Positions 1-11,939 of a stretch of 64,000 nucleotides of DNA are shown here, in pieces. The stretch is from Enoplolaimus lenunculus (Eukaryota > Nematoda > Enoplea > Enoplida > Thoracostomopsidae). The DNA lies in the NCBI GenBank assembly GCA_030248215.1, contig JASANG010000964.1, forward strand, positions 1-64,000, in the 5' to 3' direction. The translations under genes were made by a program, and so were the position numbers. The notes beneath the pieces were generated by a model. It made no database searches. It worked only from the letters and a program-made list of their open reading frames with translations, and was not told where the DNA came from. Position 1 is the stretch's first letter, and every line of letters starts with the position of its first letter.

Positions 1-28
1 GGCTTATGCTTTAGAAATATGGTTATAA

Positions 29-416
29 GGCGGAGGTACGGAATCTGGACCCCGTAGGGTTTTGATAAACAGTAGTCCATCATATAGATCTCGACTAGCT
101 AAATCCAACGGTGCCATTTTTATGACTGCATGACCAACGGTTCTGAAGTTATGGATCTTGAAATTATATTGCAAACACGCACAGGTTGGAAGCGAAAGTA
201 TCTATAATTCACATGTTCGTCACATATAAACTTAACCAGGTTTATTCCTTACACAATGTTTTGAAATGGTAAAAATTAAAATTTAAAGGGCCAAAATTGT
301 TGAACTAGGGACCCTGCAGCGCTAAAAATGGCACCGTTAAAGTCAGCGCATCGAAATCTATAAAATGAACTATTTTTATTAAATTTCTATGGGGGTCCAT
401 ATTCCGTACCTCCGCC
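29..416 (+). mobile_element. MITE family A, copy 1
   Basis: Inverted ends GGCGGAGGTACGGAATCTGG and its complement, 388 bp, no coding capacity. Three relatives lie at 22054, 59935 and 60304. Confidence 0.8.
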
Positions 417-651
417 AGTATAAGCTTTTACCAGGTGTCTTCGTTATATCAATTTGGTTGGCGTTTGTGCATGTGTTGTATAGTGAAAAGTTGAAGTTTT
501 GAGGACAAATCACTTTTGAACCTGGCTACTGCAGCCTTGAAAATGGTACTTGAACCGTGATCCTGCAGCCTTAAAAATGGTACATACTGAGGTTTAACGC
601 GTCGAAACAATAGGCAAGAATTCACTAGCCGGTCGGATTTTGAAAAACATA

Positions 652-723
652 TTCCCATGCCGGGAATCGAACCCGGGCCGTGCGGGTGAAAGCCGCAAAT
701 CCTAACCACTAGACCACATGGGA
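652..723 (-). tRNA. tRNA-Glu (anticodon TTC)
   Basis: 72 bases. The acceptor stem pairs TCCCATG with CATGGGA, with discriminator A. The D arm reads GGTCTAGTGGTTAGGA, the anticodon loop CTTTCAC gives TTC, and the T arm reads CCCGGGTTCGATTCCCGG. No intron and no mismatch in the stems, so probably functional. Confidence 0.95.
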
Positions 724-920
724 CTTACATTATGCTTAGCAGTCGACATAAATAAAACTGCATACGACTGTACATACAGATCACCATCACAGACATTTAA
801 GCGTAGCTGTAACGTCATTCACGTAGAACGAATTTGAAATGTATATATAACAGCCTTGTAAATGTTTTCGTACAAAATTGTCATAAATTACTATTCCGTA
901 TACTTTAAATAGTACAGTGT

Positions 921-992
921 GCGCGGATGGTGTAGCGGTTAGCATGGATGCCTTCCAAGCATTCGATCCGGGTTCGACTCCCGGTCCGCGCA
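921..992 (+). tRNA. tRNA-Gly (anticodon TCC)
   Basis: 72 bases. Acceptor GCGCGGA pairs with TCCGCGC, discriminator A. The anticodon stem-loop GATGC-CTTCCAA-GCATT gives TCC, and the T arm is CCGGGTTCGACTCCCGG. The degenerate tandem array begins right after its 3' end. Confidence 0.94.
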
Positions 993-1616
993 GGGTAAGG
1001 TTTTTTCAGGGCAAAGGGAAAAACGGGACAGGTTTGTTTCGGGAAAATGAGAAAACGGGACAGCAGAAATTTTTCGCTGGGAAAACGGGATAGGCTTGTT
1101 TCGGGTAAACAGGAAAAATGGACAGGTTTGTTTTGGACAAATGGAAAAACAGAACAGCAGCAATTTTTCGCCCGGAAACGGTAAAGCTGCAATTTTTCGC
1201 CGTGAAAACTGGACAGCTGCAATTTTGCGCTGGGAAAACTAGACAGGTTTGTTTCGGGCAAACTGGAAAACGGGACACCCACGAATTTTAGCTGGAAAAC
1301 CGGGACGGTTGCAAATTTTCGCTGGCAAAAAGGGACAGGTTTGTTTTGGACAAATGGAAAAACAGGACAGGTTTGTTTCACGCAAATGAGAAAACGGGAC
1401 GGCTGCATTTTTTCGCTGGGAAAACAGGACAGGTTTGTTTCAGGTAAATTAGAAAACGGGACACCTGCGAATTTTACCTGGGAAAACGGGACAGCTACTA
1501 ACTTTCGCAGGGAAAACGAGATAGATTTGTTTCCGGCAAACGGGAAAAACGGACAGGTTTGTTTTCTGCAAATGGCAAAACGGAACAGCAGCAATTTTTC
1601 GCTGGGAAAACGAGAC
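993..1616 (+). repeat. Degenerate tandem array, left part
   Basis: Two alternating units of about 30 bases, one around ACGGGACAGGTTTGTTTCGG and one around ACAGCTGCAATTTTTCGC, both linked by GGGAAAA. Open frames through it on both strands come from the periodicity and overlap the tRNA, so I call no gene. Confidence 0.8.
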
Positions 1617-3365
1617 TAGTGATGGGCATCGGATATTTTTTCATATCCGGATATCCGGCAATTCTTGCCGGATATTTATCCGGATAACCGGATATCCGAA
1701 ATGAAATATTCTATTTCGGATATCCGAAACTCGATTTTGTGTTTTTTGAGTTTCCGAACCTCAATTTTCGTTTCTTAAACACTTGTTTTAACTTGTTGCT
1801 CTAAAGGAAGTACCCGACCCTAAAATAAATTGATATGAGCATAAAAGATACAATTCTAAAAATCGGTATTTATTCACAAAAGTGTTTTCTGTGGCAAATC
1901 TGAAAAGTTTTGCTGATATTTAAGACAATTTTTCTAAAAATAACTGGAAAACGTTTTTCAAAACGTTTTTGAGAACATTTCTGATATAACAGAAATACTT
2001 TTCAAGTGCACCTTGCTAATCATATTTCTCAAATGTAAGAAATTTTTTCTTAAATATCAGAAATATTATTTTGAGTGCTATATTATAGTGACCCGAATAA
2101 GAGGGGGTACCCATTTTGATCCCAATCAATAGGAGTCTGTAAGCGCATAGAGTCCCTAAACCCTAATTAGAGTCCATAAATGTCAAAATTGTAGCGCATA
2201 ACTGAATCCAGGACCAAACATATATAAGTAACGAAGGTGGCGGAGCTTGGGTTAAAAATAAATAACAGTCCGTAACCGAATAACAGGGGGGTACTCTCTG
2301 GAGAGGTCAAATAAATATCAGTGCCACCTCTTATTCGGGTCACTCAGTAGTCACTGCAGCACCTCAATAGTTCTGGGTATTCAGTTTAGAAGATTGCTAC
2401 AGACTACTAAATAAATACTTGCGTTGAAAACTTAAAATTGAGTTGATTCGGCTTGTCCTTTGTCTTATTTAAACCACTGCAATAGAGATTCAATCGAATA
2501 TAACCCTTCCCTCGAACTATATATACTTGAATCGTTTTAGTTCAAAGAACAAAGAACCAGATTGAAATACACTTACGCTAAGTCGTACAAACATCAACCT
2601 ATGTTACATATACTTGTGTCGCGCTTTCAGCAGCGGATCCAGAATTTTCTAAATGGGCGGGCTGGTAAATATTTTGAAACGCAATTTTTCTCCAAAAAAA
2701 TTTCCTAGCGGGAAAATTATAATAAAGGTAGGACCCTATTTTATAACGAAAGTATTATGATGAGAGGACACATTGTTAGGTAATGAATGGCCATATCATT
2801 TTATCACAAAAAATTATGTGTGGAGTGGGGACAAATTGTATAAGGTAGGGTCCTTAGACATTTTTCTTATCCGGACCGGATATCCGGTGTTCATCTGTAG
2901 TCTATACCATACTGTTCTCAGTAAACTTGCTATTATCATTGTAGGATACACAAAGTGTTAACTCAGAAAAACTTTGTGTTAAATAAAACCGCTAAAACGT
3001 CCCAGAGGTAAATTAGCGTTGCATTGAATTTACATATAAAGCTAGACCTGTGTGAAACCCAGCCGTATATCGAATTCTACAGAAACTCAGGCCAATGTTA
3101 CTTTTACGGCCGTAGAGGTTTTTATTTTATTACAGTTTTTGCTTTAAGAAATTAAGATTTTGAATCGTCATGGAACAATTGTGCAAGAATGTGGTTTAAT
3201 ATTCTGACTGAGGTTTTTGATACAGAATTTTTTTCGTCAGCTCCAGCTACTTTGGTGGTGAAACCATGCAAATTATTCCAAAAAAATTTTAGACAAAAGC
3301 ATTTCGGATATCCGAGCACACGTTTCATTTCGAATACATATCCGGATATCCGGTGCCCATCTATA
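1617..3365 (+). mobile_element. Non-autonomous hAT-type element
   Basis: Ends TAGTGATGGGCATCGGATAT and, inverted, TATAGATGGGCACCGGATAT. The 8-bp duplication AACGAGAC flanks it at 1609-1616 and 3366-3373, the length hAT transposases make. Sub-terminal palindromes of ATATCCGGATAT type follow at both ends. No transposase was seen inside; a family B MITE is nested within. Confidence 0.88.
2087..2344 (+). mobile_element. MITE family B, copy nested in the hAT-type element
   Basis: Inverted ends AGTGACCCGAATAAGAGG and complement, 258 bp. Interior TAACAGTCCGTAACCGAATA recurs in the other copies. Confidence 0.85.
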
Positions 3366-3712
3366 AACGAGACGAGTTTGTATCGGGCAAACTGGAAAAC
3401 GGGTCACCCGCGAATTTTCGCTGGAAAACCGAGACGGCTGTAAATTTTCGCTGGCAAAACGGGATGGGTTTGTTTCGGACAAATGGGAAAACAAGGCAAG
3501 TTTGTTTCATGCAAATGAGAAAAGGGGACGGCTGCATTTTTGGTGGGAGAACAGGACAGGTTTATTTCAGGCAAATGGGAAAGCAGCAAATTTTCGCTTA
3601 GAAACGGGACAGCTGCAAATTTTCACTTAGAAACGGGACAAGTTTGTTTCGAACAAATGGGAAATCGGTACAGCTGCAAATTTTCGCTGGGACAATCGGT
3701 TGGAGTTGCGTC
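3366..3712 (+). repeat. Degenerate tandem array, right part
   Basis: Same two units as 993-1616, continuing on the other side of the hAT-type insertion. A small remnant lies at 3958-4022. Confidence 0.78.
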
Positions 3713-4029
3713 ACCTGTCACTCCCTTCTGTACCTATATTTGCGACCTTGGCAGCAACAACTTACTACCTTATAAAACTGCGAATTTTTTCATTCAATAT
3801 ACGGGTACAGTTGAAAGTTTCTGAACGAGGGGATGCGGAATGGATCGGAAGATCAATTTTAATCACAGTGTCTTGCCCTTGGGAGTGGGGCACCAGCAAA
3901 ATTTGGGGATAACAAACCCCAATGTCCCCCATGTGGACGCCCTTGCAAAAATATGATTTCGTTGGAAAACGGAAAAATGACAGGGGGCTATATATCTTCA
4001 CAGGAAAAAAAGAAAACGGGACAGCAATA

Positions 4030-5199
4030 TTTTTGAGATTGACAAACTAAACAACAAAATAACAACAAGAAAATAAATCTCGTATGCACAAACCGGAGTA
4101 GCAAATGCTGCTCTCCGGCACTATGGCTGTCCCGCGAGAAAACGGCGCGCCCCTGAAAGTATCACATGGGCCATCTTTACTATAGTCCTAAGAAAAGATT
4201 AACGGACATGGTAATCGGCAAAAATGATTCGGAGCAAGACAGTTGTGCCCAAGCAAAATATTAATAATACCGAACTATACAATTTATTTCTGTAAATTCA
4301 AAAAGCAAAACACCAAATATTTATATTCTACATGTTGCATACCTTATCTATAAACTGACAACAGCCTAGACATATATCCTTACAGCTAGGGTGTAACCGG
4401 ATATCCGTTTAACTTTACGGTAACAATCGGTGTCTATTTCCGGTACAGAAACAACGGAATTTTTGTAAATTTTTACCTTAAAAATTTGTAGTAAATCACG
4501 TATGTATGGCAATGTTTCATTATAGGTATGCTGCAATTATTCAAATTGAAATAAATCCGAATTTTTGTTTATAATTTTGGAAAGCCCGGTGAATATTTGA
4601 ACACCTCCGTTGTGTTGGCAGAAAAATAAAACATCTTTAAAACTGTTACACTTCAATATCTGTTTGCCAGCTTACGTTCCGGTATTTTATGCATTCGCTT
4701 ACGCTCGCTTCTCTCCCACATCTAAAACCGTGACTGACTATCATTCAAGCATTTACAAAACAAATCCTGAACAAAGTTCACTCGCCTTTCAGGCTAGCAT
4801 TAAATCTTTAGGCTTAGGTTTAGAGTTTCATTCGGGTCCCCGTATTTTCAACGAATATTTCCGGATCCGGTGTTTGACTTTGAAAAATTCCGGGTCCGGG
4901 TTTGGCTTTGAGAAATTCCGGATTTCGCAATAAAAAGTTTGTTGTCAGTCAATCCAGAGCCCAGGTATTGACAAAATTATCCGAAAATATACTCAGAGCA
5001 GAATGAGTTAGTGCAAAATACATACTTATTTCCCGAAATATACTCCACTCCAATATTTAAAATTTCGCATTTTAATTAAAAAAATTCGTTGATTCTCTGC
5101 GCTACATCACTTAATTTACTGAGATTCGATGCTGGGTGTTGGATTCATTGGTTGCTCCCGCAATCGATATTTTGCCCCCGTTTAACATTTTTACGACTT
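4030..5199. other. Intergenic, no gene seen
   Basis: AT-rich. 4388-4470 resembles the end of the hAT-type MITE at 23103 (GGGTGTAACCGGATATCCG). 4855-4925 holds short CCGGATCCGG/CCGGGTCCGGG repeats. No splice-bounded coding block was recognised. Confidence 0.5.
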
Positions 5200-5731
5200 A
5201 GGGTTGCGATATACTCGCAGTTCGGCTCCGTCCGTCACCCATCCAGCGCCGTGCTTCACCAGTACGGTGCCGTCCGTCATCCGTGCGGCGCCGTCCGTCA
5301 CCGTTCATACCATATGTTATCGTACGTGAGGTATTTGCGTACGATACCGCACGCTGACGGACGGTGGCGCGCGGTGAGGGACGGTCCCGTGCGGGTAACG
5401 CATCGAACGGCGCCGGACGAGTCACGAACGGCGCCGGACGAGTCACGAACGGCGCCGGACGAGTCACGACCGGACGAGTCACGAACGGCGTCGGACGAGT
5501 CGCGGACGGCGCCGGACGAGTGGTGTATGGCGCCGGACGAGTGGCGTATGGCGCCGGACGGGTGGCATATGGCGCCGGACGGGTGGCATATGGCGCTAGA
5601 CGGGTGGCATATGGCGCCGGACGTGTGGCATATGGCGCCGGACGGGTGGCATATGGCGCCGGACGGGTGGCATATGGCGCCGCACTGGTGACGAACGGTG
5701 TTGGACGTCAACAAAAGTATAGAGCAACCCT
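5200..5731 (+). mobile_element. Family G inverted-repeat element with a 21-bp minisatellite
   Basis: Ends AGGGTTGCGATATACT and AGTATAGAGCAACCCT. The core, about 5395-5690, is a GC-rich array of a 21-bp unit (GGCGCCGGACGAGTCACGAAC, drifting to a GTGGCATAT version rightwards). The long open frames through it have a 7-residue period because 21 is a multiple of three. Not a gene. Confidence 0.82.
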
Positions 5732-6046
5732 TGAAACAAAACTTTTATCGCGTCAAATACACCTTTTTAGATTTAATGTAAAAACATTACAGGTTAGTCT
5801 CCGGGTTTTCATTTCGATTTCTTGCAAGTCTAATTAGATTTAATCTTGCTCATCGGTATCTATTCTATACCTCGGCTGATTTGGTCAACCATCACACTCT
5901 TCATCTGAATCCAAAGCCAAAACACAATTATCATTTAAATCAAAATGAGCAGCGTTCAGAGCATGATTTTGACTTTGTGAATTGGGCTTCGCAAACAACT
6001 TTTTAATCTGAAAGAAAAAGTATTAGAAAGTAAAAATTTTAATATC

Positions 6047-6052
6047 TTTATT
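6047..6052 (-). other. Candidate polyadenylation signal of the RAD9 gene
   Basis: AATAAA on the minus strand begins on the last base of the proposed stop codon. It supports the last exon chosen, though a 3' UTR this short would be unusual. Confidence 0.35.
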
Positions 6053-9000
6053 TACAGCTTTTGCACAAGAAAATACACCGTATTAATGTTCTGCCCAAAC
6101 ACAGAATCTATTGCCTCAGATAGACTGAGGAGTATCAAAAGTGCGTACCTGATTGGCTGTGCTTGAAAAATACCTATTCTACAAAATAGCAAATAAACAT
6201 TACTGAGCACGTTGATTACCTTCGCTCTTCTATCACCTTCCGGAGATGCTGGTTTCCGTTTAAACTGGTGATCTGAAATCACAAAAATAGCAAAAAAGTA
6301 GAAACACAACGGCTGGGTTCGGAATAATATGTGCTAGACTGTACTACATCAAATTTAGTCACTGACTTAAATATCCATTCGACATAGGTACGTTTTTGGA
6401 AACGATAAATTGGTTAGGTTGTCTAGCAAAAACTAGCATCTTTACTGCTTCCAAATTATATTTATCAGATCCTAATATTACTGTTATGTAAGTCATCCAC
6501 ATCCATCGTACTGACATTGCTATCACACGACGCCTGAGAACTTGATGCAGCACTTTGAGATCGACTAGAATAATCAAAGACGCAAAAATTAAATATTTTA
6601 AAAAGGAATAAATTTTGGCAGACTTCTATGTTATGCGAGAATTGCATATTAAACCGAAAGGTGTCGTTAAGTGTACTTGGTTTGGTAAGTACATGCATTA
6701 TCGTAATTAAAAAAATGTATAATTTAAGAGGTTAAAAATTAATAAATTATGTTCAAACCTGTCCGGCATATACGTTTTGCCGCGTTTCTGTGTGAACATA
6801 TGCGGCTGTGACACAGGCAGAGCTGACTCAGATTGTGAGGCTTGATCTGTGGGATTTCCAAGCGTTGCAACAATAAAATCCGCCGTAAATGTTAAATCGG
6901 TATCCAGCGTGAAGACTACTGGTCTGCAATATTGTTATGTACAACACTAAAATATTCCATTCGACTACATCGATTTAAATTCGGAGCAAGAAATCATATG
7001 TCATGCCAAAATCACAGCGTGTTCAAAATAAATTGTTTAAATCTAGCCTCAAAATTTCGCTGCCGTGAGCTGAAACTAAGCAGAACCACAACTAACCTGC
7101 CTGGTTCAACATAGCAAATTCCGATTGGCACGCTGAGAGACTCTGCCAAAAATAACGCTGTCTAAACAACAAAACACAATTATGGGTGTAGAAAATACCA
7201 CACACCACCCAACAGTGCTATACAGTGCACGCGTCCTAATGTGGAACAACCTGAATTGAAAACAAAACCAACTAATTCTTGTTAAAACTAAACTTCCCAT
7301 GAAATTTCATCTGCTCAAAAAGAAATTTTTCCTTTTTTCAACCAATCTCTTTTAAGCTCTGTGCTCATTTAAGTAAAAATAAAAATTCACTAAATCGGTC
7401 ATAAGAGGCGGCAAAGCTCAAGGAATCATTAAATCGCACTCGATGCAATACTAATCAGCATAGCAAAGACCACATGGAAGTTTGAATGCCGCATCGACGT
7501 TCACAACTTATCTGTGTAATTTTGAAAACATGGCAGAGTAATTAATCTGATTTAAAAACAATAATCCGACATTTTTCATATCTTAGTAATCTTTCAAAAT
7601 CAAGTGTCTACCTTAAAACTGCAATACAAACCCTTGTTATACAACTATACTTCTAGAATTTACACATAAATAATAAATTTAAAACATACTTTCAACTCTT
7701 TTAAACAAAACGTTAGTTCGGCATCCTGATGTATATCAAAAAGTTCAAATTCATTGGCCGGTACAGTTGATTCAGTTCGAAGCACATTTGACATTGTTTC
7801 TGAAACGCAACTTAGCAGTTTTAACACGGCAAAAATGTCATTATAAGAAAACATGGTGCGCGTATAAATGCACAATAAACTCACTATTACCGACGTTCAT
7901 TCGCAATCGTTATTGAACTTAGCAAAATATGGTTTGCTAAGCGGAATCCTTTTGTGGCTAAACAAAAATTCAACGACTTAAAATTAAAAACATCTCAAGC
8001 AAAAGAAAACTACCAAGATTCTAGTCTATTATACAGCTGCACTACCCCAAGTTGCTTGCTCACAACATGACGATGTCTTGTTTTGTTACCTTTTACAAAC
8101 AAACTTGCAAAATACGACGACTTTAGAAAATTTTCAATTTTGCTTAATCGAAAAAAACAGAACAAATACACAATGCAAAGTTACCTGGTTGATTATCAAT
8201 GTAATTCCTAAAGCAAACCCTATTAGCATTAATCAACAGAGTTATTTCGTCCTGATTGCCTTGAAAATTGCCCAAAACATCGTTAAGCAGCCTGAAAAAC
8301 GTGTATATATACTAGAGTTGCCCCGGGGCCAGTATTGCTACCGGGACTGAACCCAAGCCCCGGGTACGCGGAGCCAAGTTAGAAAACGTAAAAAATATCT
8401 ATGTACATGAGCTATGAGATATGTAATATTATGGTGGCTAACTTGTGTGAAAATAAACAATCTATATGTTGCGTAGTGCGCATAACAAACAATTTCTTGT
8501 GATTTTCATATGTTTCAATCAAGAACCAAGCGTGATAGGAATGTTTTTCATGCGAGTCAATTAAGAAGAGTGTATAAAAACTGGCTTTGGTTAGGCCCTG
8601 GTAAATATCGTCCTGGTCCAAGAACATCTATAATGTATACTACAGCTAAATGAAATGATGTAATTTCTAAAACGGTTGTAAACGGTTGGTGCTGAGCCAT
8701 AAAACCATACAAAACAATATTGAAATGCTAACTCAACTGTCTGACACTTAAACAGCACACAGCCCTATCTCATTTGATATAGGAATATCAATACTTGATC
8801 TGCATATAATTCTTTAAAAACGTAGAATGTAGCCTGTGACATACTCCAGCTCGCGTTACAGCATTAGGTTAATCTTAGCAACAGAAACATTTATACAATA
8901 TTCTTACTAACTGAAAAGGTACAATGAGTTTATTTGTTGCATCTTTTTTACTATAACTCGCTTCCAAATCATCGCCATCAATTAATGCTAAACGAAATGT

Positions 9001-11121
9001 TTTCAATGCGTCTGAAATAATAAAAAGGTTAAAAAGAATTTCAAGATAAGTTTTAAACCTCTTTAAAAACATTAAACCTCTAAACACATAAAATATTCAC
9101 TCTCAAAATTATTTCTATTTGCAAATTCTATAAAAAATAAGGCAGCTTTGTGGTACATAAGCAAGCCACCTTGTGAGTAAATGGCACATCACATCTGTGT
9201 TAAATTCTACATTATTTCCAAAACCTCTGCTTCTATTTTGTTCACAGACATTTTGCACCAAACTGTTTGTTCACGCTAAACATATACATTAAAATTTTAC
9301 TATAACGACAAAACAATTTCCAAACAAGTCGATTTTCTTCTAGTTTAATTACACACCGTGTCGCAGATTTTTCAAATGTATGTCCAGTTTTTACAGCAAT
9401 CAAAGCAGCCTATAACAAGTCATGATTGTTAGTCTAAATTAACTGCCAATCTTCTATCACAGTTTCCTCGGAAATTTTTTTATATCACGAATCGTTTTAA
9501 TCACAAAAGACAAACATGCATCCGCATGGTGTCAAGTGCCTGATTTAACAAAAGCTAGAACCCAATGCCACGTATTTTGTTACTGCTTCCTATATTTTAT
9601 TGTGAAATACATTGTTCAAATTAAAAGAAGTGCGTACAGACACATCAATAAACAAAAGAAAACAATGTATAACATAATTCAACCTTTGTTGGAATTTTGC
9701 ACCGCTCCTGATCACCCAGAGTGTAATCACAGAGAAAATCCGCATGAAGTAACACAGAACAATATGTGGTTTGAGCCATGTTGACCGTTCGCATTTTCAG
9801 CTGAACGAAAAAAAACCAACCAACCAAACAGTTGATATAGGTACGTATATTTTTAATTTTGAGCTTAGTGACAACATATACACGTTTCATTCTTTATAAT
9901 TTAACAGAAATTGCCGTGTAGTAGTTTCCATCACCAAACAGACAAACTGAATTGTAACACAGAAGCTTCAGATCAATAAGGTTCTTCGAGCTCACGGTGG
10001 AGCCCAATACGTTGCAGGAAAGGCGGCCAAGTTGGTACATTGCGATTGCATAGTACCTACTCCCGCTTATTAACTCGAAAGTAAAAAATTGACCAAATAA
10101 GATTAGCTTTAAATCATTAACACCGAGAATACAAAAATACCGTTTGCACCATGGTTACGTAGGATACTAGAATGTTAGAAACTGGAGAAGTCCCGGGGCC
10201 TAGCGCCGGCACCAGAACCATTACGTACGTTATTTTCCGGGGTCTCCATTTTTCGTATACGATTCTTAATAATTGACTCGCATAAAAAACAATCCTATAA
10301 CGCTCTGTTCTCGCTTCAAAAAATACTGTACACGGCGTTTTTTAGTTTTCCACGGTTTGTTGCGCAGACTGCACAATATATAGATTATTTATTTTCCCAC
10401 TGTTGACCACCATTCATTACATATTACGTGCACCGTAATGTTGATAATTATCGTTACGAGTTCTAATTTGGCCCCGGTACTGGCCCCTGTTGGAATGCAT
10501 GTTGTAGCATATGTATGTGCACAGTGTATGTAATGTAAGACACATACGTACAGGTGCACATATAGTGTTGAGAAAATTATAATACCGGCCACATGGGGTA
10601 ACTAAAGGGTAGCGCCTGACTCGCGAGCGAGAGGTCCGAGCTTCGATTCCAGGCGTGGTCATGTTTCCGAGAAATTAAGGGGAAAACCATGTAGATTCGC
10701 AGTACTTGGACAAAAAGTACAATCCTTTGAAGGCACTCAGCTAGGGTAGTGGTTTGAAAACTTACCCCTTCATCTGATGGAACAAAAGTTATGTCTTCTC
10801 CTAGTCTGCATAAACATTGCACTGATCTGTAGAATGCTAAAAGTATAACATTTCAATCTGTTCTTAATGCGTAATAAGATGCAAATTACGTGTCATGTGC
10901 AGAGTGAGCCCAAGATGATTGATGATACGGGAAAAACAAAGGCGGTGATTTTGAAACACAAACATTCTACTTAAATTTCGCGGTGAATTACTATTACCCT
11001 TACCACTTGGTGGTTACGACCAACTTTATCGTTGAATCTTAGCAGTGGAAACAAAACAACTACCTTACTTACTTTTTAAACTCTGTTCAGGAATGACGCA
11101 ACTGAATCCACTACTGGACAT
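6052..11121 (-). CDS. RAD9: RAD9 homolog, checkpoint clamp (9-1-1) subunit, 13 exons
   Basis: Coding exons, 5' to 3' on minus: 11121-11073, 10836-10766, 9800-9684, 9409-9301, 9011-8912, 8291-8185, 7799-7690, 7161-7097, 6923-6759, 6564-6482, 6272-6220, 6178-6149, 6114-6052. All join in phase to 373 residues plus stop; human RAD9A has 391. Residues 1-265 match the PCNA-like half of RAD9 in order: CRLGED near 30, RTVN in exon 3, RCKI and EKSATRC in exons 3-4, TFCLKELK at 214-221, AESLSVPIG then PGRPVVFTL, and FIVATL at 259-264. The tail (266-373) is Ser-rich then basic (FKRKPASPEGDRRAK), as in RAD9 tails, but lacks a recognisable acidic Ser end. By family, RAD9 forms a ring with RAD1 and HUS1 loaded at damaged DNA in the nucleus to activate ATR. 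Exon 5 uses a weak GTTAGT donor. The last three small exons rest on splice signals and phase only. Paralogue A versus B is not decided. Confidence 0.87.
10587..10660 (+). repeat. tRNA-like sequence (tRNA relic or SINE head) in RAD9 intron 2
   Basis: Pairs GGCCAC with GTGGTC at its ends and has a B-box-like GCTTCGATTCC. The arms are imperfect, so a working tRNA is unlikely. Confidence 0.45.
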
Positions 11122-11424
11122 GACTAAATTTAACTTGGTGAATAGGCATAATACTTTAATGTTTTTATATATAGACTTATGAACAAACGGGAAGCAATTT
11201 GGTTTCACTTAGTTCGATTACCAAAACCGGCACAATTAGTAATTAAGAAACTTTCCCTTGGACGACTCCTTCAAGAAAAATCTTTGTTATGCAATACAAT
11301 GAAGATTTTATCAAAATAAAATTAACTTACGAATGACACATTCTCAATAATATACTGTTGAAATGCCACAAATAAACTTGTACCTAGCTATGCACTTAAC
11401 AGATTAGTAGTTTGTACAATAGGT

Positions 11425-11562
11425 TCAGTTGATGGTTAAGCTAAGCTTCGGGTTGGCTCAGCCTAATGATATAAGTTCATTCTTACACTAAGGCTAATGC
11501 TTAGGGACAAGCTTAGGAATATAAAAGTACTTCTGTTTCGGCACTGTTCGATACATTGGCCC
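11425..11562 (+). mobile_element. MITE family D, degenerate copy
   Basis: AAGCTTAGGAATATAAAAGT and CACTGTTCGATACATTGGCC match the right half of family D. Confidence 0.55.
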
Positions 11563-11619
11563 AAAATTTTGGAGGCCAATGACGCCAATAATAGCCGTCC
11601 CATTGTCCCGTGACAGCAA

Positions 11620-11830
11620 TGTACCAGGAGGGGACGGTGGACAGTTCGCAAATTGACGACAGTTGAGACAGTAGTTACAGTTGGAATAGAGCGGGCAGTA
11701 AGGATAGTTGGGACAGTGCCGACAGTTGGGACAGTGGGGAGTATGAAAAAAGTTTGGACAGCGGGGCAGCTGGGATACCGGGGAAAGTCGGAAAAATTGG
11801 GACCGCTGGGACAATGGGGAATTGTGTTAA
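11620..11830 (+). repeat. Degenerate short tandem repeat (GTTGGGACAGT type)
   Basis: Irregular units of 11-15 bases around GTTGGGACAGT or GTTGAGACAGT. The frames across it are repeat by-products. Confidence 0.6.
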
Positions 11831-11939
11831 ACTTCAGACAATATTTCTTTTTATATTGACAATTTATTTTGTGTATAGTATGCTCATAGCTCATAATGAA
11901 ACTCAACAGAAAATGTAAATCCGGATATAGCTAATGCAT

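Noticed and set aside
905-1594. A 229-residue open frame on minus with LPETNLS/KLQLS-like repeats
   Set aside because: It runs through the tRNA-Gly gene and is explained by the stop-poor tandem array; several other frames are open across the same array.
5089-5837. Long open frames on both strands with 7-residue repeats
   Set aside because: Caused by the 21-bp GC-rich array; mirror frames exist on both strands.
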